Positions 8,642-15,697 of a DNA stretch of 52,065 nucleotides are shown piece by piece. The DNA is from Sporolactobacillus sp. THM7-7 (GTDB lineage Bacteria; Bacillota; Bacilli; Bacillales; Sporolactobacillaceae). The notes under the pieces were generated by a model. The model ran no database searches. It was not told where the DNA came from and was given only the letters and a program-made list of their open reading frames with translations. Location of the stretch: positions 1 through 52,065 of the forward strand of contig NZ_SEMB01000023.1 of NCBI RefSeq assembly GCF_004153225.1. The letters are read 5' to 3'. A program made the position numbers and the translations under genes. The first letter of the stretch is position 1. Every line of letters begins with the position of its first letter.

Positions 8642-9418
8642 TCAATGGCCCGGTCCTTTTTCTATATCGGTCCTTTTTTCGAATGCGTTCGAACGTTGGG
8701 CTCTATAGCTTCCTCTCGACTGATCTCCCGGTGATTCGGGATGAATCGTCTGAACAAACAGCCCGTCTTCCTCCCGCCATTCCGCGACCATCACCTGCGC
8801 CAGGTCGGTAATATGCCGCTCTTTCAGCTTCCTTCGAAGCCAGCCTTCTGTTTTATGTATTTGCTTTAATCCCTTCTGAAGAATAACACCGTCGCTGATC
8901 ACGGTGACCGGCAGAGAGACGGAAGTATAAGGGACCTTCATATCCTCGCGGGTTGCCGGCTCGAGCTGGGGTTTCTTGATCACGGAAACCTTGCCGTTCG
9001 GCTCCAGAATGGCGTACTCGACTTCCCTTATGGAGAAAACGTCCCGATCCCGCAGCAGCATAAGCAGGTGATTCATGTCGACCTTACTCTTTTTCAAACG
9101 CTGTCGATCAATAACGCCGTTCGTGATAACGACTTCCGGATGGCTCTCAAAAAAGCCTCTTGAACGGTGATACTTCAGCGTTATCCAGTCAATCAGAAGA
9201 ATGAGCAGTCCCCATAGCGCGATCGTGAAGAGCACTTTGAAAATATGCGTCTCATGATCATAGACCGCGTCGCTGACAAAATCGCCGACAACGATCATGG
9301 CAATAAAATCAAATGGCGTCGACTCCGACAGCGATGCCTTTCCGACAAACTTGGTCAGTATGAGCAGAGCAAGCAAGCCGACCGTTAATTCAACGATAAT
9401 GGACAAATAAGATCCCAA
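8642..9418 (-). CDS. YetF-type DUF421 membrane protein
   Basis: 258 aa using a TTG start at 9418, which has AAAGGGGT 8 bases upstream and gives the family-typical N-terminus MGSYLSIIVEL. The first about 85 residues hold three membrane segments, including the signature TPFDFIAMIVVGDFVSDAVYDHE. The cytoplasmic part contains the DUF421 domain (MNHLLMLLRDRDVFSIREVEYAILEPNG), then a Lys/Arg-rich tail. B. subtilis paralogues (YetF, YdfR and others) are spore or envelope membrane proteins of poorly known function. It stands alone here. Confidence 0.85.
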   Translation of the reverse strand: MGSYLSIIVELTVGLLALLILTKFVGKASLSESTPFDFIAMIVVGDFVSDAVYDHETHIFKVLFTIALWGLLILLIDWITLKYHRSRGFFESHPEVVITNGVIDRQRLKKSKVDMNHLLMLLRDRDVFSIREVEYAILEPNGKVSVIKKPQLEPATREDMKVPYTSVSLPVTVISDGVILQKGLKQIHKTEGWLRRKLKERHITDLAQVMVAEWREEDGLFVQTIHPESPGDQSRGSYRAQRSNAFEKRTDIEKGPGH

Positions 9419-9711
9419 AGCTCGAAACCCCTTTCTGAATGACCTGGATCGCATAGAACCGTCACGGCCGCTTTCACGGTTGTAAGACGAAAGCTGTTCT
9501 TAGGATGTACCGTGCACGCGCTTTTATCCAGACGAAGAGGCGTCGGGAAGGTTCCGGAACGATAAGGAACTTGTCGGGGTGCCCATCTGCCAAGAGATAA
9601 CAGTTCGCAGGGCATCTGCCCATGCCTAAGTCAAACCTTTTATAAATCATGCATTTCCGAAATCCGTTTTCTTGCCTCGCAGGTGAGATTGATCTATGAT
9701 AACCCATGCCA

Positions 9712-10443
9712 TCACCGGACAAAAAACCTTTCAAGCAGCGCCAGGCGGACGTCCGGCTGCCAGGTGCGCCACGTATGGGAGCCGTCAAGCTCATGGAACG
9801 TATAACGCTGGAGCCGGCGGGCGCTCAGCGCGCGGTGAAGCGCCAGGTTCGGGGTTAAAAAGTCTTCCGTCGTCCCCCGAGTCGTTGTCACTTCGGTTTC
9901 TTTTCTTCCAATCGAATGATAAACGGACAGCGGCAAGCTATCGGGGGCTGTTCGGATCCGCTTAATCATCTCATTGCTGACATATGGCGACTGCATGATG
10001 ACCCCGCGAAACAGGTGAGGAAAAGCAAGTGCTGTCAAAAAAGAGACGGTTCCGCCGAGCGAGTCGCCGATTAATGTCCGGCTTTCCGGAGCGGTATCGA
10101 TCGAGAGATTTTCTAAAACTCGGGGCAGCAGCTCGTCCGCAATCATGTGCGTATAGGCCTGATGCTGCGGACCGGCCGGGTGATACAAATCCCAGCGCGA
10201 CGCCCTGTTTTCATAGGGGATCGCGATGATCACCATCGGACGAATGATTCCTTTGACGATCCATTCGTCCGCCGTGCTTGCGAGCCGGCCGATCTGAATA
10301 TAGTCCCGGCCGTCCTGCGCGATCAGCAGCGGATACTTTCGTTGCGGATCGTAGCCGGGCGGCAGATAGCGGATCACCGGAAGCGTCCGGTTCAATAGAC
10401 GACTGAAGAGAGGCGTATCTTTCATGTTTCCCTGAAGTCTCAC
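9712..10443 (-). CDS. yjcH: Esterase-family alpha/beta hydrolase (YjcH type)
   Basis: 243 aa, no signal peptide, so cytoplasmic. Related to the enterochelin esterase/esterase D fold. The nucleophile elbow is LIGDSLGGTVSF (Ser), and the catalytic His is likely in LDGSHTWRTWQPD. The strand RYLPPGYDP-KYPLLIAQDGRDY is typical. It closely resembles B. subtilis YjcH in length and motifs, but that protein's substrate is not established. A GTG start is chosen because AGGAGGG lies 7 bases before it. Confidence 0.85.
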   Translation of the reverse strand: MRLQGNMKDTPLFSRLLNRTLPVIRYLPPGYDPQRKYPLLIAQDGRDYIQIGRLASTADEWIVKGIIRPMVIIAIPYENRASRWDLYHPAGPQHQAYTHMIADELLPRVLENLSIDTAPESRTLIGDSLGGTVSFLTALAFPHLFRGVIMQSPYVSNEMIKRIRTAPDSLPLSVYHSIGRKETEVTTTRGTTEDFLTPNLALHRALSARRLQRYTFHELDGSHTWRTWQPDVRLALLERFFVR

Positions 10444-10558
10444 GGCCAGACCCTCCTGACATTCATTTTTCTATCATAGTAGCATAAAATAGTGATTAGC
10501 GGTTTCAGCGGAAGCTTTTGAAGAGGATGACCATTACTCGCATACGGTAACTTACAGA

Positions 10559-10582
10559 GTTTGTTCGAATTAGAGGACAAAC
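10559..10582. promoter_or_regulatory. Inverted repeat upstream of the pgpA-like gene
   Basis: GTTTGTTC (10559-10566) and GGACAAAC (10575-10582) form a 7-of-8 inverted repeat. A further GTTTG downstream near 10587 can pair with the same CAAAC. The arrangement allows either an operator or two alternative RNA hairpins in the leader. No regulator is identified. Confidence 0.35.
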
Positions 10583-10627
10583 AAAGGTTTGCCGCTTCCT
10601 CTGACAGAGAGAAAGGAGAGACAACAA

Positions 10628-11230
10628 ATGAATGAAAATAAATTTAATAAAAGTATGACTTATGCACCGGGGCTTCCGGAAGGGGCCACGTTTTATTCCG
10701 ATCATAAAAAAAGAGTGACAAGCCATGCCGTGTCAGAAGCGGCTGAAAACGCCCTGAAAGAGCGCGGAGTCACGATAGAGGATATTGCAGAGATTGTTTT
10801 TGATTTGCAAAAGCCCTTCATGCGTGGCCTGACTATGGCCGACTGCGTGGAAAATGTAAGAGGGGCGCTGGCTAAGCGGGAGCTGCAGCATGCCATTCTT
10901 GTCGGCATTGAACTTGACAGGCTGGCTGAGAAGCACATGCTCTCTGAACCTTTACAGTCTCTTGTGGATCAGGATGAAGGATTATTCGGGGTCGATGAGA
11001 CGATCGCCTTGGGGGCGGTATCCAGCTTCGGGAGCATCGCTGCAACGACTTTCGGCTATCTTGATAAAGTCAAGCCTAAGATTATCGGGAAGATTGATCA
11101 GACAAAAGACGGGAGCGTCAATACGTTTCTCGATGATATCGTTGCCAGCATTGCCGCAGACGCATCCAGCCGGCTGGCGCACCGGGTAAGAGACGCGGAA
11201 GAAAGGCGTCTCGGGAAAGACAAAGAATAG
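10628..11230 (+). CDS. yutG: Phosphatidylglycerophosphatase A-type protein (YutG)
   Basis: 200 aa. The PgpA family dephosphorylates phosphatidylglycerol phosphate or related substrates. The family core appears as DETIALGAVSSFGSIAATTFGYLDKVKPKII and FLDDIVASIAADASSRLAHR. RGLTMADCVENVRGAL is typical of the soluble Gram-positive YutG subgroup, which lacks the membrane helices of E. coli PgpA. The ATG at 10628 has AAAGGAGAG 7 bases upstream. Function as PGP phosphatase is by family. Confidence 0.85.
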   Translation: MNENKFNKSMTYAPGLPEGATFYSDHKKRVTSHAVSEAAENALKERGVTIEDIAEIVFDLQKPFMRGLTMADCVENVRGALAKRELQHAILVGIELDRLAEKHMLSEPLQSLVDQDEGLFGVDETIALGAVSSFGSIAATTFGYLDKVKPKIIGKIDQTKDGSVNTFLDDIVASIAADASSRLAHRVRDAEERRLGKDKE

Positions 11231-11416
11231 AAAGAGAAGCATATCTAAAAGGCGGGGAAATCTATGGGATAAACGTACCGAGATATCCGTTTATTGAAAA
11301 GTCAAAAGACTGTCCGATATCCGAAAAAAGAAGGTATGAGGCAGTTTCTGTTTTACAGCCTGTGCGGAAACTGAAATGCCGCCGCGCTTTTCAAGGGACG
11401 GATTGCCTATTTCCCG

Positions 11417-11425
11417 TGTTATAAT
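11417..11425 (+). promoter_or_regulatory. Extended -10 promoter of the RBBP9-like gene
   Basis: TGT-TATAAT, a perfect -10 with the TGn extension, lies 52 bp before the start of the hydrolase gene. No clear -35 is seen. Confidence 0.5.
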
Positions 11426-11477
11426 AAGACCAATGGACTGGCAGGCAGACGTTGTATTGAAAAAAGAGGTGTCGATG

Positions 11478-12083
11478 ATGACGAATTTTCTCATTCTGCA
11501 TGGGCTCGGAGGCAGCACGGGCGGCCATTGGCAGGAATGGCTGAGTGACCAATTGAAAACGCGGGGGCACCGCGTTTATTTTCCGCAGTTCCCCGATTGG
11601 GATCGGCCGGACAAAGAAAGATGGCTTCATCAATTAAAGGCTGTTTTCTCAGAGATTCCGGAAAATGAGCCTCTTTCTGTGGTGGCACACAGTCTCGGCT
11701 GTATTCTCTGGATCCACTATGCCGCCGATGCGGCGGCAAGAAAAGTGAACCGAGCCATTCTTGTTTCGCCGCCGTCACCTTTTCGGAAGGTTGAAGCGGT
11801 TCGCGATTTTTTCCCGCTTCCCGATGACAAGGGCGGACTGAAGCGTGCTGCGAAAAAAACACTCCTTGTCTTCTCTTCAGACGATCCGTTCCTTCCGCCG
11901 AAAGACGCTCCCCATTATTTTGGCTATGGGGTACCCTGCATGGTTCTTCCGGAAATGGGTCACATTAACGTACCATCAGGTTACGGTCCCTGGCCCGGGA
12001 TGCTTCATTTTTGTCTAGACGATAAGCTGTTCCTTTCAGATCTGCTTGGGGCGAGTCAAGTTCCGTATGAAGAAAAGAATTGA
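11478..12083 (+). CDS. RBBP9/YdeN-family serine hydrolase
   Basis: 201 aa. Small alpha/beta hydrolase of the RBBP9/YdeN type. The N-terminal oxyanion strand is FLILHGLGGSTGGHWQEWL. The nucleophile elbow is VVAHSLGCILWIHY (Ser), the Asp is in FSSDDPFLP, and the His is in MGHINVPSGYGPWP. The PQFPDWDRPD segment is diagnostic of the family. Substrate unknown. ATG at 11478 chosen for its spacing from AGAGGTG; ATG at 11475 is also possible. It converges on two tiny genes and shares a bidirectional terminator with them. Confidence 0.88.
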   Translation: MTNFLILHGLGGSTGGHWQEWLSDQLKTRGHRVYFPQFPDWDRPDKERWLHQLKAVFSEIPENEPLSVVAHSLGCILWIHYAADAAARKVNRAILVSPPSPFRKVEAVRDFFPLPDDKGGLKRAAKKTLLVFSSDDPFLPPKDAPHYFGYGVPCMVLPEMGHINVPSGYGPWPGMLHFCLDDKLFLSDLLGASQVPYEEKN

Positions 12084-12123
12084 GTCATTGAGGAGAATAG
12101 AAAGGCGAGCGTGTCTGAGGGGC

Positions 12124-12156
12124 AAAAAAAGCTGAGAGGTTATCCTCCAGCTTTTT
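12124..12156. terminator. Bidirectional terminator
   Basis: AAGCTGAGAGG-TTAT-CCTCCAGCTT stem with a single bulge, A-run on the left and T-run on the right. It can terminate the hydrolase on the plus strand and the small-protein operon on the minus strand. Confidence 0.85.
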
Positions 12157-12167
12157 ATCATTCCGAA

Positions 12168-12326
12168 TTAATTTGCCTGGGCAAGCTTTTGATACGTATG
12201 TTCCAGTTCTTTCAGGGACAATTCATACAGTTGATGATTCCCTGTTTTGTAAATCCCCCGATCCAGCAATTTTTCAATCATGATGTCTTTTCTTCGGGTG
12301 TTGATCTCTTTATTATCATTTGACAT
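12168..12326 (-). CDS. FbpA-like small basic protein (52 aa)
   Basis: Starts MSNDNKEINTRRKD. The core IEKLLDRGIYKTGNHQLYEL-SLKELEHTY fits my memory of the Fur-regulated basic protein A family (short helix, G-I-Y/F-K turn, LYELSLxELE helix). FbpA in B. subtilis belongs to the iron-sparing response with the FsrA RNA. Here no Fur box is visible; the operon instead has a TnrA-type box upstream. AAAGGAG lies 9 bases before the ATG. Second gene of a two-gene operon with 12351-12488. Family placement is moderately sure and function is unknown. Confidence 0.7.
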   Translation of the reverse strand: MSNDNKEINTRRKDIMIEKLLDRGIYKTGNHQLYELSLKELEHTYQKLAQAN

Positions 12327-12350
12327 GATTGTTCGCTCCTTTATCCCCGG

Positions 12351-12488
12351 TCAGTGATTTTGAACAGCTCTCAGAATTTCAGATGCCTGGTCTCCGCTGA
12401 GCATCATCAATTCTTCGTATAGTTCGTCACGCTTTATGTCCAGCTGTACGATTTTCTCCGCCAATCGTCTGACCTGTTCCTGATTCAC
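12351..12488 (-). CDS. Small helical protein, unknown (45 aa)
   Basis: GTG start with GGAGGT 6-7 bases upstream. Starts MNQEQVRRLAEKIVQLD and continues as an amphipathic, charged double helix, ending ILRAVQNH. No membrane segment. First gene of the two-gene operon divergent from tnrA. B. subtilis also carries a two-gene operon of small proteins, ykzB-ykoL, divergent from tnrA and activated by TnrA. I cannot confirm sequence homology to those proteins. Confidence 0.7.
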   Translation of the reverse strand: MNQEQVRRLAEKIVQLDIKRDELYEELMMLSGDQASEILRAVQNH

Positions 12489-12547
12489 GGTGATACCTCC
12501 CAGAAAGTCATAAGACGGGACAGTCCCTCTTGTTTTTACTCGACTTT

Positions 12548-12553
12548 ATTATA
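12548..12553 (-). promoter_or_regulatory. -10 box of the small-protein operon
   Basis: Reverse-strand TATAAT, about 60 bp before the GTG start. No -35 consensus at normal spacing, consistent with an activator-dependent promoter. The predicted start point is near 12541. Confidence 0.6.
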
Positions 12554-12582
12554 GAGGATGATTCATACCGGCGCCACAAGTT

Positions 12583-12599
12583 TGTCATTAATTCTGACA
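12583..12599. promoter_or_regulatory. TnrA/GlnR box (activation position)
   Basis: TGTCATTAATTCTGACA fits the consensus TGTNA-N7-TNACA exactly. Its centre (12591) is about 50 bp upstream of the predicted start point of the divergent small-protein operon, which is where TnrA binds at activated promoters. Confidence 0.75.
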
Positions 12600-12626
12600 T
12601 ATGGTTTGCCATTTTCTGCCCTTTGC

Positions 12627-12643
12627 TGTAACATAATCTTACA
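12627..12643. promoter_or_regulatory. TnrA/GlnR box in the tnrA promoter
   Basis: TGTAACATAATCTTACA fits TGTNA-N7-TNACA exactly. It overlaps the -35 zone of the likely tnrA promoter (-10 candidates TATTAT/TATAAA around 12652-12660). This suggests repression by GlnR or autoregulation by TnrA, as in B. subtilis. Confidence 0.8.
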
Positions 12644-12684
12644 AAGAAGATTATTATAAAAATGGTTAGAGGGGAGGGGGACTG

Positions 12685-13017
12685 ATGACCGCACGGCCGC
12701 AAAGGGACGCCTATCTCTATAAGAAGGTCATTACAATCGGAACCGTTTGCGAACTGACGGGACTGAGCGAGCGGCAGGTTCGTTATTATGAAAAAAGAAA
12801 GCTTATTTTTCCCGAGCGAAGCGAGAGAGGCAACCGTAAATATTCTTTCGCTGATGTCGAAACGTTGATGGACATTGCCAATAAAATGGAAGACGGGATG
12901 CAGACGTCGGAGCTACGTAAGGAAATGCAGAAAAAGCAGGAGAAGCGCTATGACAGCAAGCTGCGCGAACGGATGATCCGCGGCCAGCTGAATGCCTATT
13001 TTAACAAGCGGGACTGA
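12685..13017 (+). CDS. tnrA: Nitrogen regulator TnrA (MerR family)
   Basis: 110 aa, the length of TnrA rather than the longer GlnR. The winged HTH runs from ITIGTVCELTGLSERQVRYYEKRKL through RKYSFADVETLMDIANKMEDG. The C-terminus GQLNAYF corresponds to the TnrA tail that binds feedback-inhibited glutamine synthetase. TnrA activates nitrogen-scavenging genes in nitrogen limitation. No glnA is adjacent, again as for tnrA. A perfect TnrA/GlnR box lies in its own promoter. GGGGAGGGGG precedes the ATG. Confidence 0.93.
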   Translation: MTARPQRDAYLYKKVITIGTVCELTGLSERQVRYYEKRKLIFPERSERGNRKYSFADVETLMDIANKMEDGMQTSELRKEMQKKQEKRYDSKLRERMIRGQLNAYFNKRD

Positions 13018-13076
13018 TGCTGCCCGGGTCTCTGATGGAAAACAATGCCGCAAGTGAATCGCTGAAAAAAAGCAAA

Positions 13077-13100
13077 CCGGCTGAAGCCGGCTATTTTTTT
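13077..13100 (+). terminator. Terminator after tnrA
   Basis: CCGGC-TGAA-GCCGG hairpin with a GNRA-like tetraloop, followed closely by a run of seven T. Confidence 0.75.
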
Positions 13101-13164
13101 GTCCATTTTTTCGCGCTTCATTGGCCGGAAATGTCCGGATAACCCCTGGAAACGACCGCTTATC

Positions 13165-13202
13165 AAAGAATCATCCCGAAAGAATCGCGGACTCGATATA
13201 AT
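13165..13202 (+). promoter_or_regulatory. Promoter region of the LytTR operon with phased direct repeats
   Basis: TATAAT at 13197-13202 without a -35 hexamer. Two identical AAAGAATC octamers (13165-13172 and 13179-13186), 14 bp apart start to start, occupy the -35 zone. An activator-dependent or autoregulated promoter is a reasonable inference. LytTR sites are usually about 21 bp apart, so the repeat may belong to another factor. Confidence 0.45.
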
Positions 13203-13228
13203 ACGGATAGGGGGAGGAGGAAGGAGAA

Positions 13229-13672
13229 ATGAAGCTGCGCGTCAACGTGGATCCGGAGACAAAGGAGGAAATCGTCAGCATTCACGTGAAAAAGATGAGT
13301 GAGAAAGTAGAACAGATTTGCCGGATCGTCGAAGCGGATGAACCGAAAAATTTTATTACCGTCGCAAAGGACGGCAGGTCGTATATATTGCCTTTGGATC
13401 GAGTCTCGCATTTGATCGCGGAGGGAGGAAAAAATTATGCTGTCTCCGGAAAAGAAAAGTTTTATTTCCGGGAAACGCTGAAATATTTTGAGAAACAGGC
13501 AGACAGTCAGCCATTATTTATCCGGATCTCTAAATACTGTCTGGCAAACATCGAGTGGATGGATTATTTCGAGGCGGGATTCAGCGGCAATCTGATCCTC
13601 CGATTCAAAAACGGCTGGAAAGAGTCGGTGTCGCGAAAATATGTAAAAAATCTGAAAGAAAAATTATATTGA
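13229..13672 (+). CDS. LytTR-family DNA-binding regulator
   Basis: 147 aa. It has no receiver domain. The N-terminal about 45 residues are an unclassified strand-helix piece, and residues about 50-147 form the LytTR DNA-binding domain: ILPLDRVSHLIAEGGKNYAV, FYFRETLKYFEKQ, FIRISKYCLANIEWMD and SRKYVKNLKEKL. Excellent GGAGGAAGGAG ribosome site. The next gene, 13 bp downstream, encodes a DUF3021 membrane protein. LytTR regulator plus small membrane inhibitor pairs are known as LytTR regulatory systems in streptococci, such as HdrRM and BrsRM. Targets here are unknown. Confidence 0.9.
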   Translation: MKLRVNVDPETKEEIVSIHVKKMSEKVEQICRIVEADEPKNFITVAKDGRSYILPLDRVSHLIAEGGKNYAVSGKEKFYFRETLKYFEKQADSQPLFIRISKYCLANIEWMDYFEAGFSGNLILRFKNGWKESVSRKYVKNLKEKLY

Positions 13673-13685
13673 GGAGGCGTTTGGC

Positions 13686-14096
13686 ATGATGATCTGGAAA
13701 GTATTCGGAAAGGCTGTCCGCAATATCCTGATCGGATTCGGCCTTGCCGCCATCGCAACCGTTATTTTCCTGTTTTCCGCTATAAACGACGAGCAAACCA
13801 TCCTCGATACCGGGATCCTGTTAAAAGAAATGATCGGTTCCATGATGTTTGGCGCCTATTGCGGCATGACGGCTTTCATTTATGACTGGAAAAAAATCGG
13901 CCCGCTTCGGCAAACCGCGATTCATTTTCCGCTCATGATCGCAGGATTTTATGTCGCCGGAACCTCTCTGGGCTGGTTTCACCTGGTCCTTTGGCCGCTT
14001 CTCTTTTTCCTGGCTGTTTATCTGCTCATCTGGCTTTACTTTTTTCTATACAACTGGTTTTTAGCGAGGCGGTTAAATAAAGGGCTGAAAAAATAA
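13686..14096 (+). CDS. DUF3021 membrane protein, partner of the LytTR regulator
   Basis: 136 aa with four membrane segments (about residues 13-32, 45-65, 78-97 and 100-122) and a basic C-terminal tail ending NKGLKK. The pattern and the position after a LytTR gene are typical of DUF3021. By analogy with other LytTR systems it may hold the regulator inactive at the membrane. GAGGAGG precedes the start; two in-frame ATGs are adjacent (13686 and 13689). A terminator follows. Confidence 0.88.
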   Translation: MMIWKVFGKAVRNILIGFGLAAIATVIFLFSAINDEQTILDTGILLKEMIGSMMFGAYCGMTAFIYDWKKIGPLRQTAIHFPLMIAGFYVAGTSLGWFHLVLWPLLFFLAVYLLIWLYFFLYNWFLARRLNKGLKK

Positions 14097-14106
14097 AAGA
14101 AGCAAG

Positions 14107-14137
14107 GAGTCCGTTCGACCGTTCGGGCTCTTTTTTT
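14107..14137 (+). terminator. Terminator of the LytTR-DUF3021 operon
   Basis: GAGTCCG ... CGGGCTC stem followed by seven T. Confidence 0.8.
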
Positions 14138-14239
14138 ATTGCCTTTTTGATCTGTCACAGAATCGCCGCATATTAGTCACAAATCAGTCAAGGGATGGGC
14201 GCGAACCGCCGGCATCATAGGTTTAAAGTATAGATAGAG

Positions 14240-14257
14240 GTGTGACATTTGTTACAC
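14240..14257. promoter_or_regulatory. Dyad upstream of cydA, Rex-like
   Basis: GTGTGAC-ATTT-GTTACAC is a near-perfect inverted repeat 36 bp before the cydA start. It has the size and TGTGA / ACA core of a Rex (NADH-sensing repressor) operator, which controls cydABCD in B. subtilis, but deviates from TTGTGAA-N4-TTCACAA at several positions. A possible -10 (TATAGA) lies just upstream at 14229-14234. Confidence 0.5.
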
Positions 14258-14293
14258 GCGTTGTACTTTTTCGTATAGAAAAGAGGAGAGCGT

Positions 14294-15697
14294 ATGGATG
14301 TATTAAGTTTGGCAAGATTTCAGTACGCGGCAACGACCATTTTCCACTTCTTTTTCGTACCGCTGTCCATTGGTCTTGTCCTGATCGTCTCGATCATGGA
14401 GACGATGTATGTGGTCAAAGGAAAAGAAATCTATAAGAAAATGGCGCAGTTTTGGGGCAAGTTGTTTTTGATCAACTTTGCTGTCGGCGTTGTGACGGGG
14501 ATTTTACAGGAATTCCAATTCGGGATGAATTGGTCCGAGTATTCACGATTCATGGGGGATGTGTTCGGGGCGCCGCTGGCGATTGAGGCCCTGCTTGCTT
14601 TTTTCATGGAATCTACGTTTATCGGTATTTGGCTGTTCGGATGGGATCGGCTGTCTAAAGGCGCACATCTGGCCTGTATCTGGCTGGTGACGATCGGGAC
14701 GACGCTTTCGGCACTGTGGATTCTGACGGCGAATTCGTTCATGCAGCATCCTGTCGGGTTCAGTGTGGAAAACGGAAGAGCCGTGATGAATGATTTTTGG
14801 GCGCTGATTGCCAATCCGCAGTTGTGGGTTGAATTTCCGCATACGGTCTTCGGCTCGTTTGCGACTGGGGCGTTCGTGGTTGCCGGAATCAGCGCAATCT
14901 GTCTGCTGAAGAAACGCGACCTGGAATTTTATAAAAAATCGTTTCATATTGCGATCGTAATCGGCCTCGTATCGGGTATCGCACTGGCTCTTTTCGGACA
15001 CTCTCAGGCACAGTATCTCGTTCAGACCCAGCCGATGAAAATGGCGGCGAGCGAAGGACTGTGGAAAGACAGCGGCGATCCCGGGGCCTGGACCGTGATC
15101 GCATCGATTGACCCGGATAAACATGAAAATTCGGGTGAGATCAAAATTCCTTATCTGCTTAGTTATCTCTCTTACGGGAATTTCAGCGGCAGCGTTCAGG
15201 GTATGGAGTCTCTGCAGAAGCAATACGTCGAAAAATATGGCAAGGGCGACTATATTCCGCCCGTTCGGACGACATTCTGGAGCTTCCGCATCATGACGGT
15301 GATGGGCGCGCTGCTCTGCCTGCTCGGCCTTATCGGCGCTTTCAAAGTGTGGCGGAGAAAACTGGTTCAAAGCAAGTGGTTCCTGCGGATTATGGTTCTG
15401 TCTATCAGTTTTCCATTTATCGGTAGTACTACAGGCTGGCTGATGACCGAAATCGGCCGCCAGCCATGGACGGTCTTTGGTTATATGCAGACAGCGGAGA
15501 GCGTCTCGCCGAACGTGACAGCCGGTCAGCTGCTCTTTTCCATCATCGCGTTTCTGTCGATGTATACTTTGCTTGCCGGGGTCATGATTTATCTCTTTTC
15601 ACGAGTCATCCGTCAAGGGCCGTTCATGAATCAGAAGCAAACGGCTCAGTCGGAAGATCCTTTTGACGGGGAGGGATATCACGTTGTTACTGAGTGA
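14294..15697 (+). CDS. cydA: Cytochrome bd menaquinol oxidase subunit I
   Basis: 467 aa. Main catalytic subunit of the bd-type terminal oxidase; it oxidises quinol and reduces O2 in the cytoplasmic membrane. An early haem ligand His (about residue 18) lies in TTIFHFFFVPL, and the second in EFPHTVFGSFATGAF (about residue 183). GRQPWTVFGYMQT near residue 390 is the conserved QPW motif. The Q-loop is short, as in Firmicutes. RBS GAGGAG before ATG. First gene of cydABCD; it overlaps cydB by 14 bp. A Rex-like dyad lies upstream. Confidence 0.95.
   Translation: MDVLSLARFQYAATTIFHFFFVPLSIGLVLIVSIMETMYVVKGKEIYKKMAQFWGKLFLINFAVGVVTGILQEFQFGMNWSEYSRFMGDVFGAPLAIEALLAFFMESTFIGIWLFGWDRLSKGAHLACIWLVTIGTTLSALWILTANSFMQHPVGFSVENGRAVMNDFWALIANPQLWVEFPHTVFGSFATGAFVVAGISAICLLKKRDLEFYKKSFHIAIVIGLVSGIALALFGHSQAQYLVQTQPMKMAASEGLWKDSGDPGAWTVIASIDPDKHENSGEIKIPYLLSYLSYGNFSGSVQGMESLQKQYVEKYGKGDYIPPVRTTFWSFRIMTVMGALLCLLGLIGAFKVWRRKLVQSKWFLRIMVLSISFPFIGSTTGWLMTEIGRQPWTVFGYMQTAESVSPNVTAGQLLFSIIAFLSMYTLLAGVMIYLFSRVIRQGPFMNQKQTAQSEDPFDGEGYHVVTE

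Noticed and set aside
9474-9794. 106-codon reverse frame between yetF-like and yjcH genes
   Set aside because: Overlaps the 3' end of the esterase gene, with no coding character or ribosome site.
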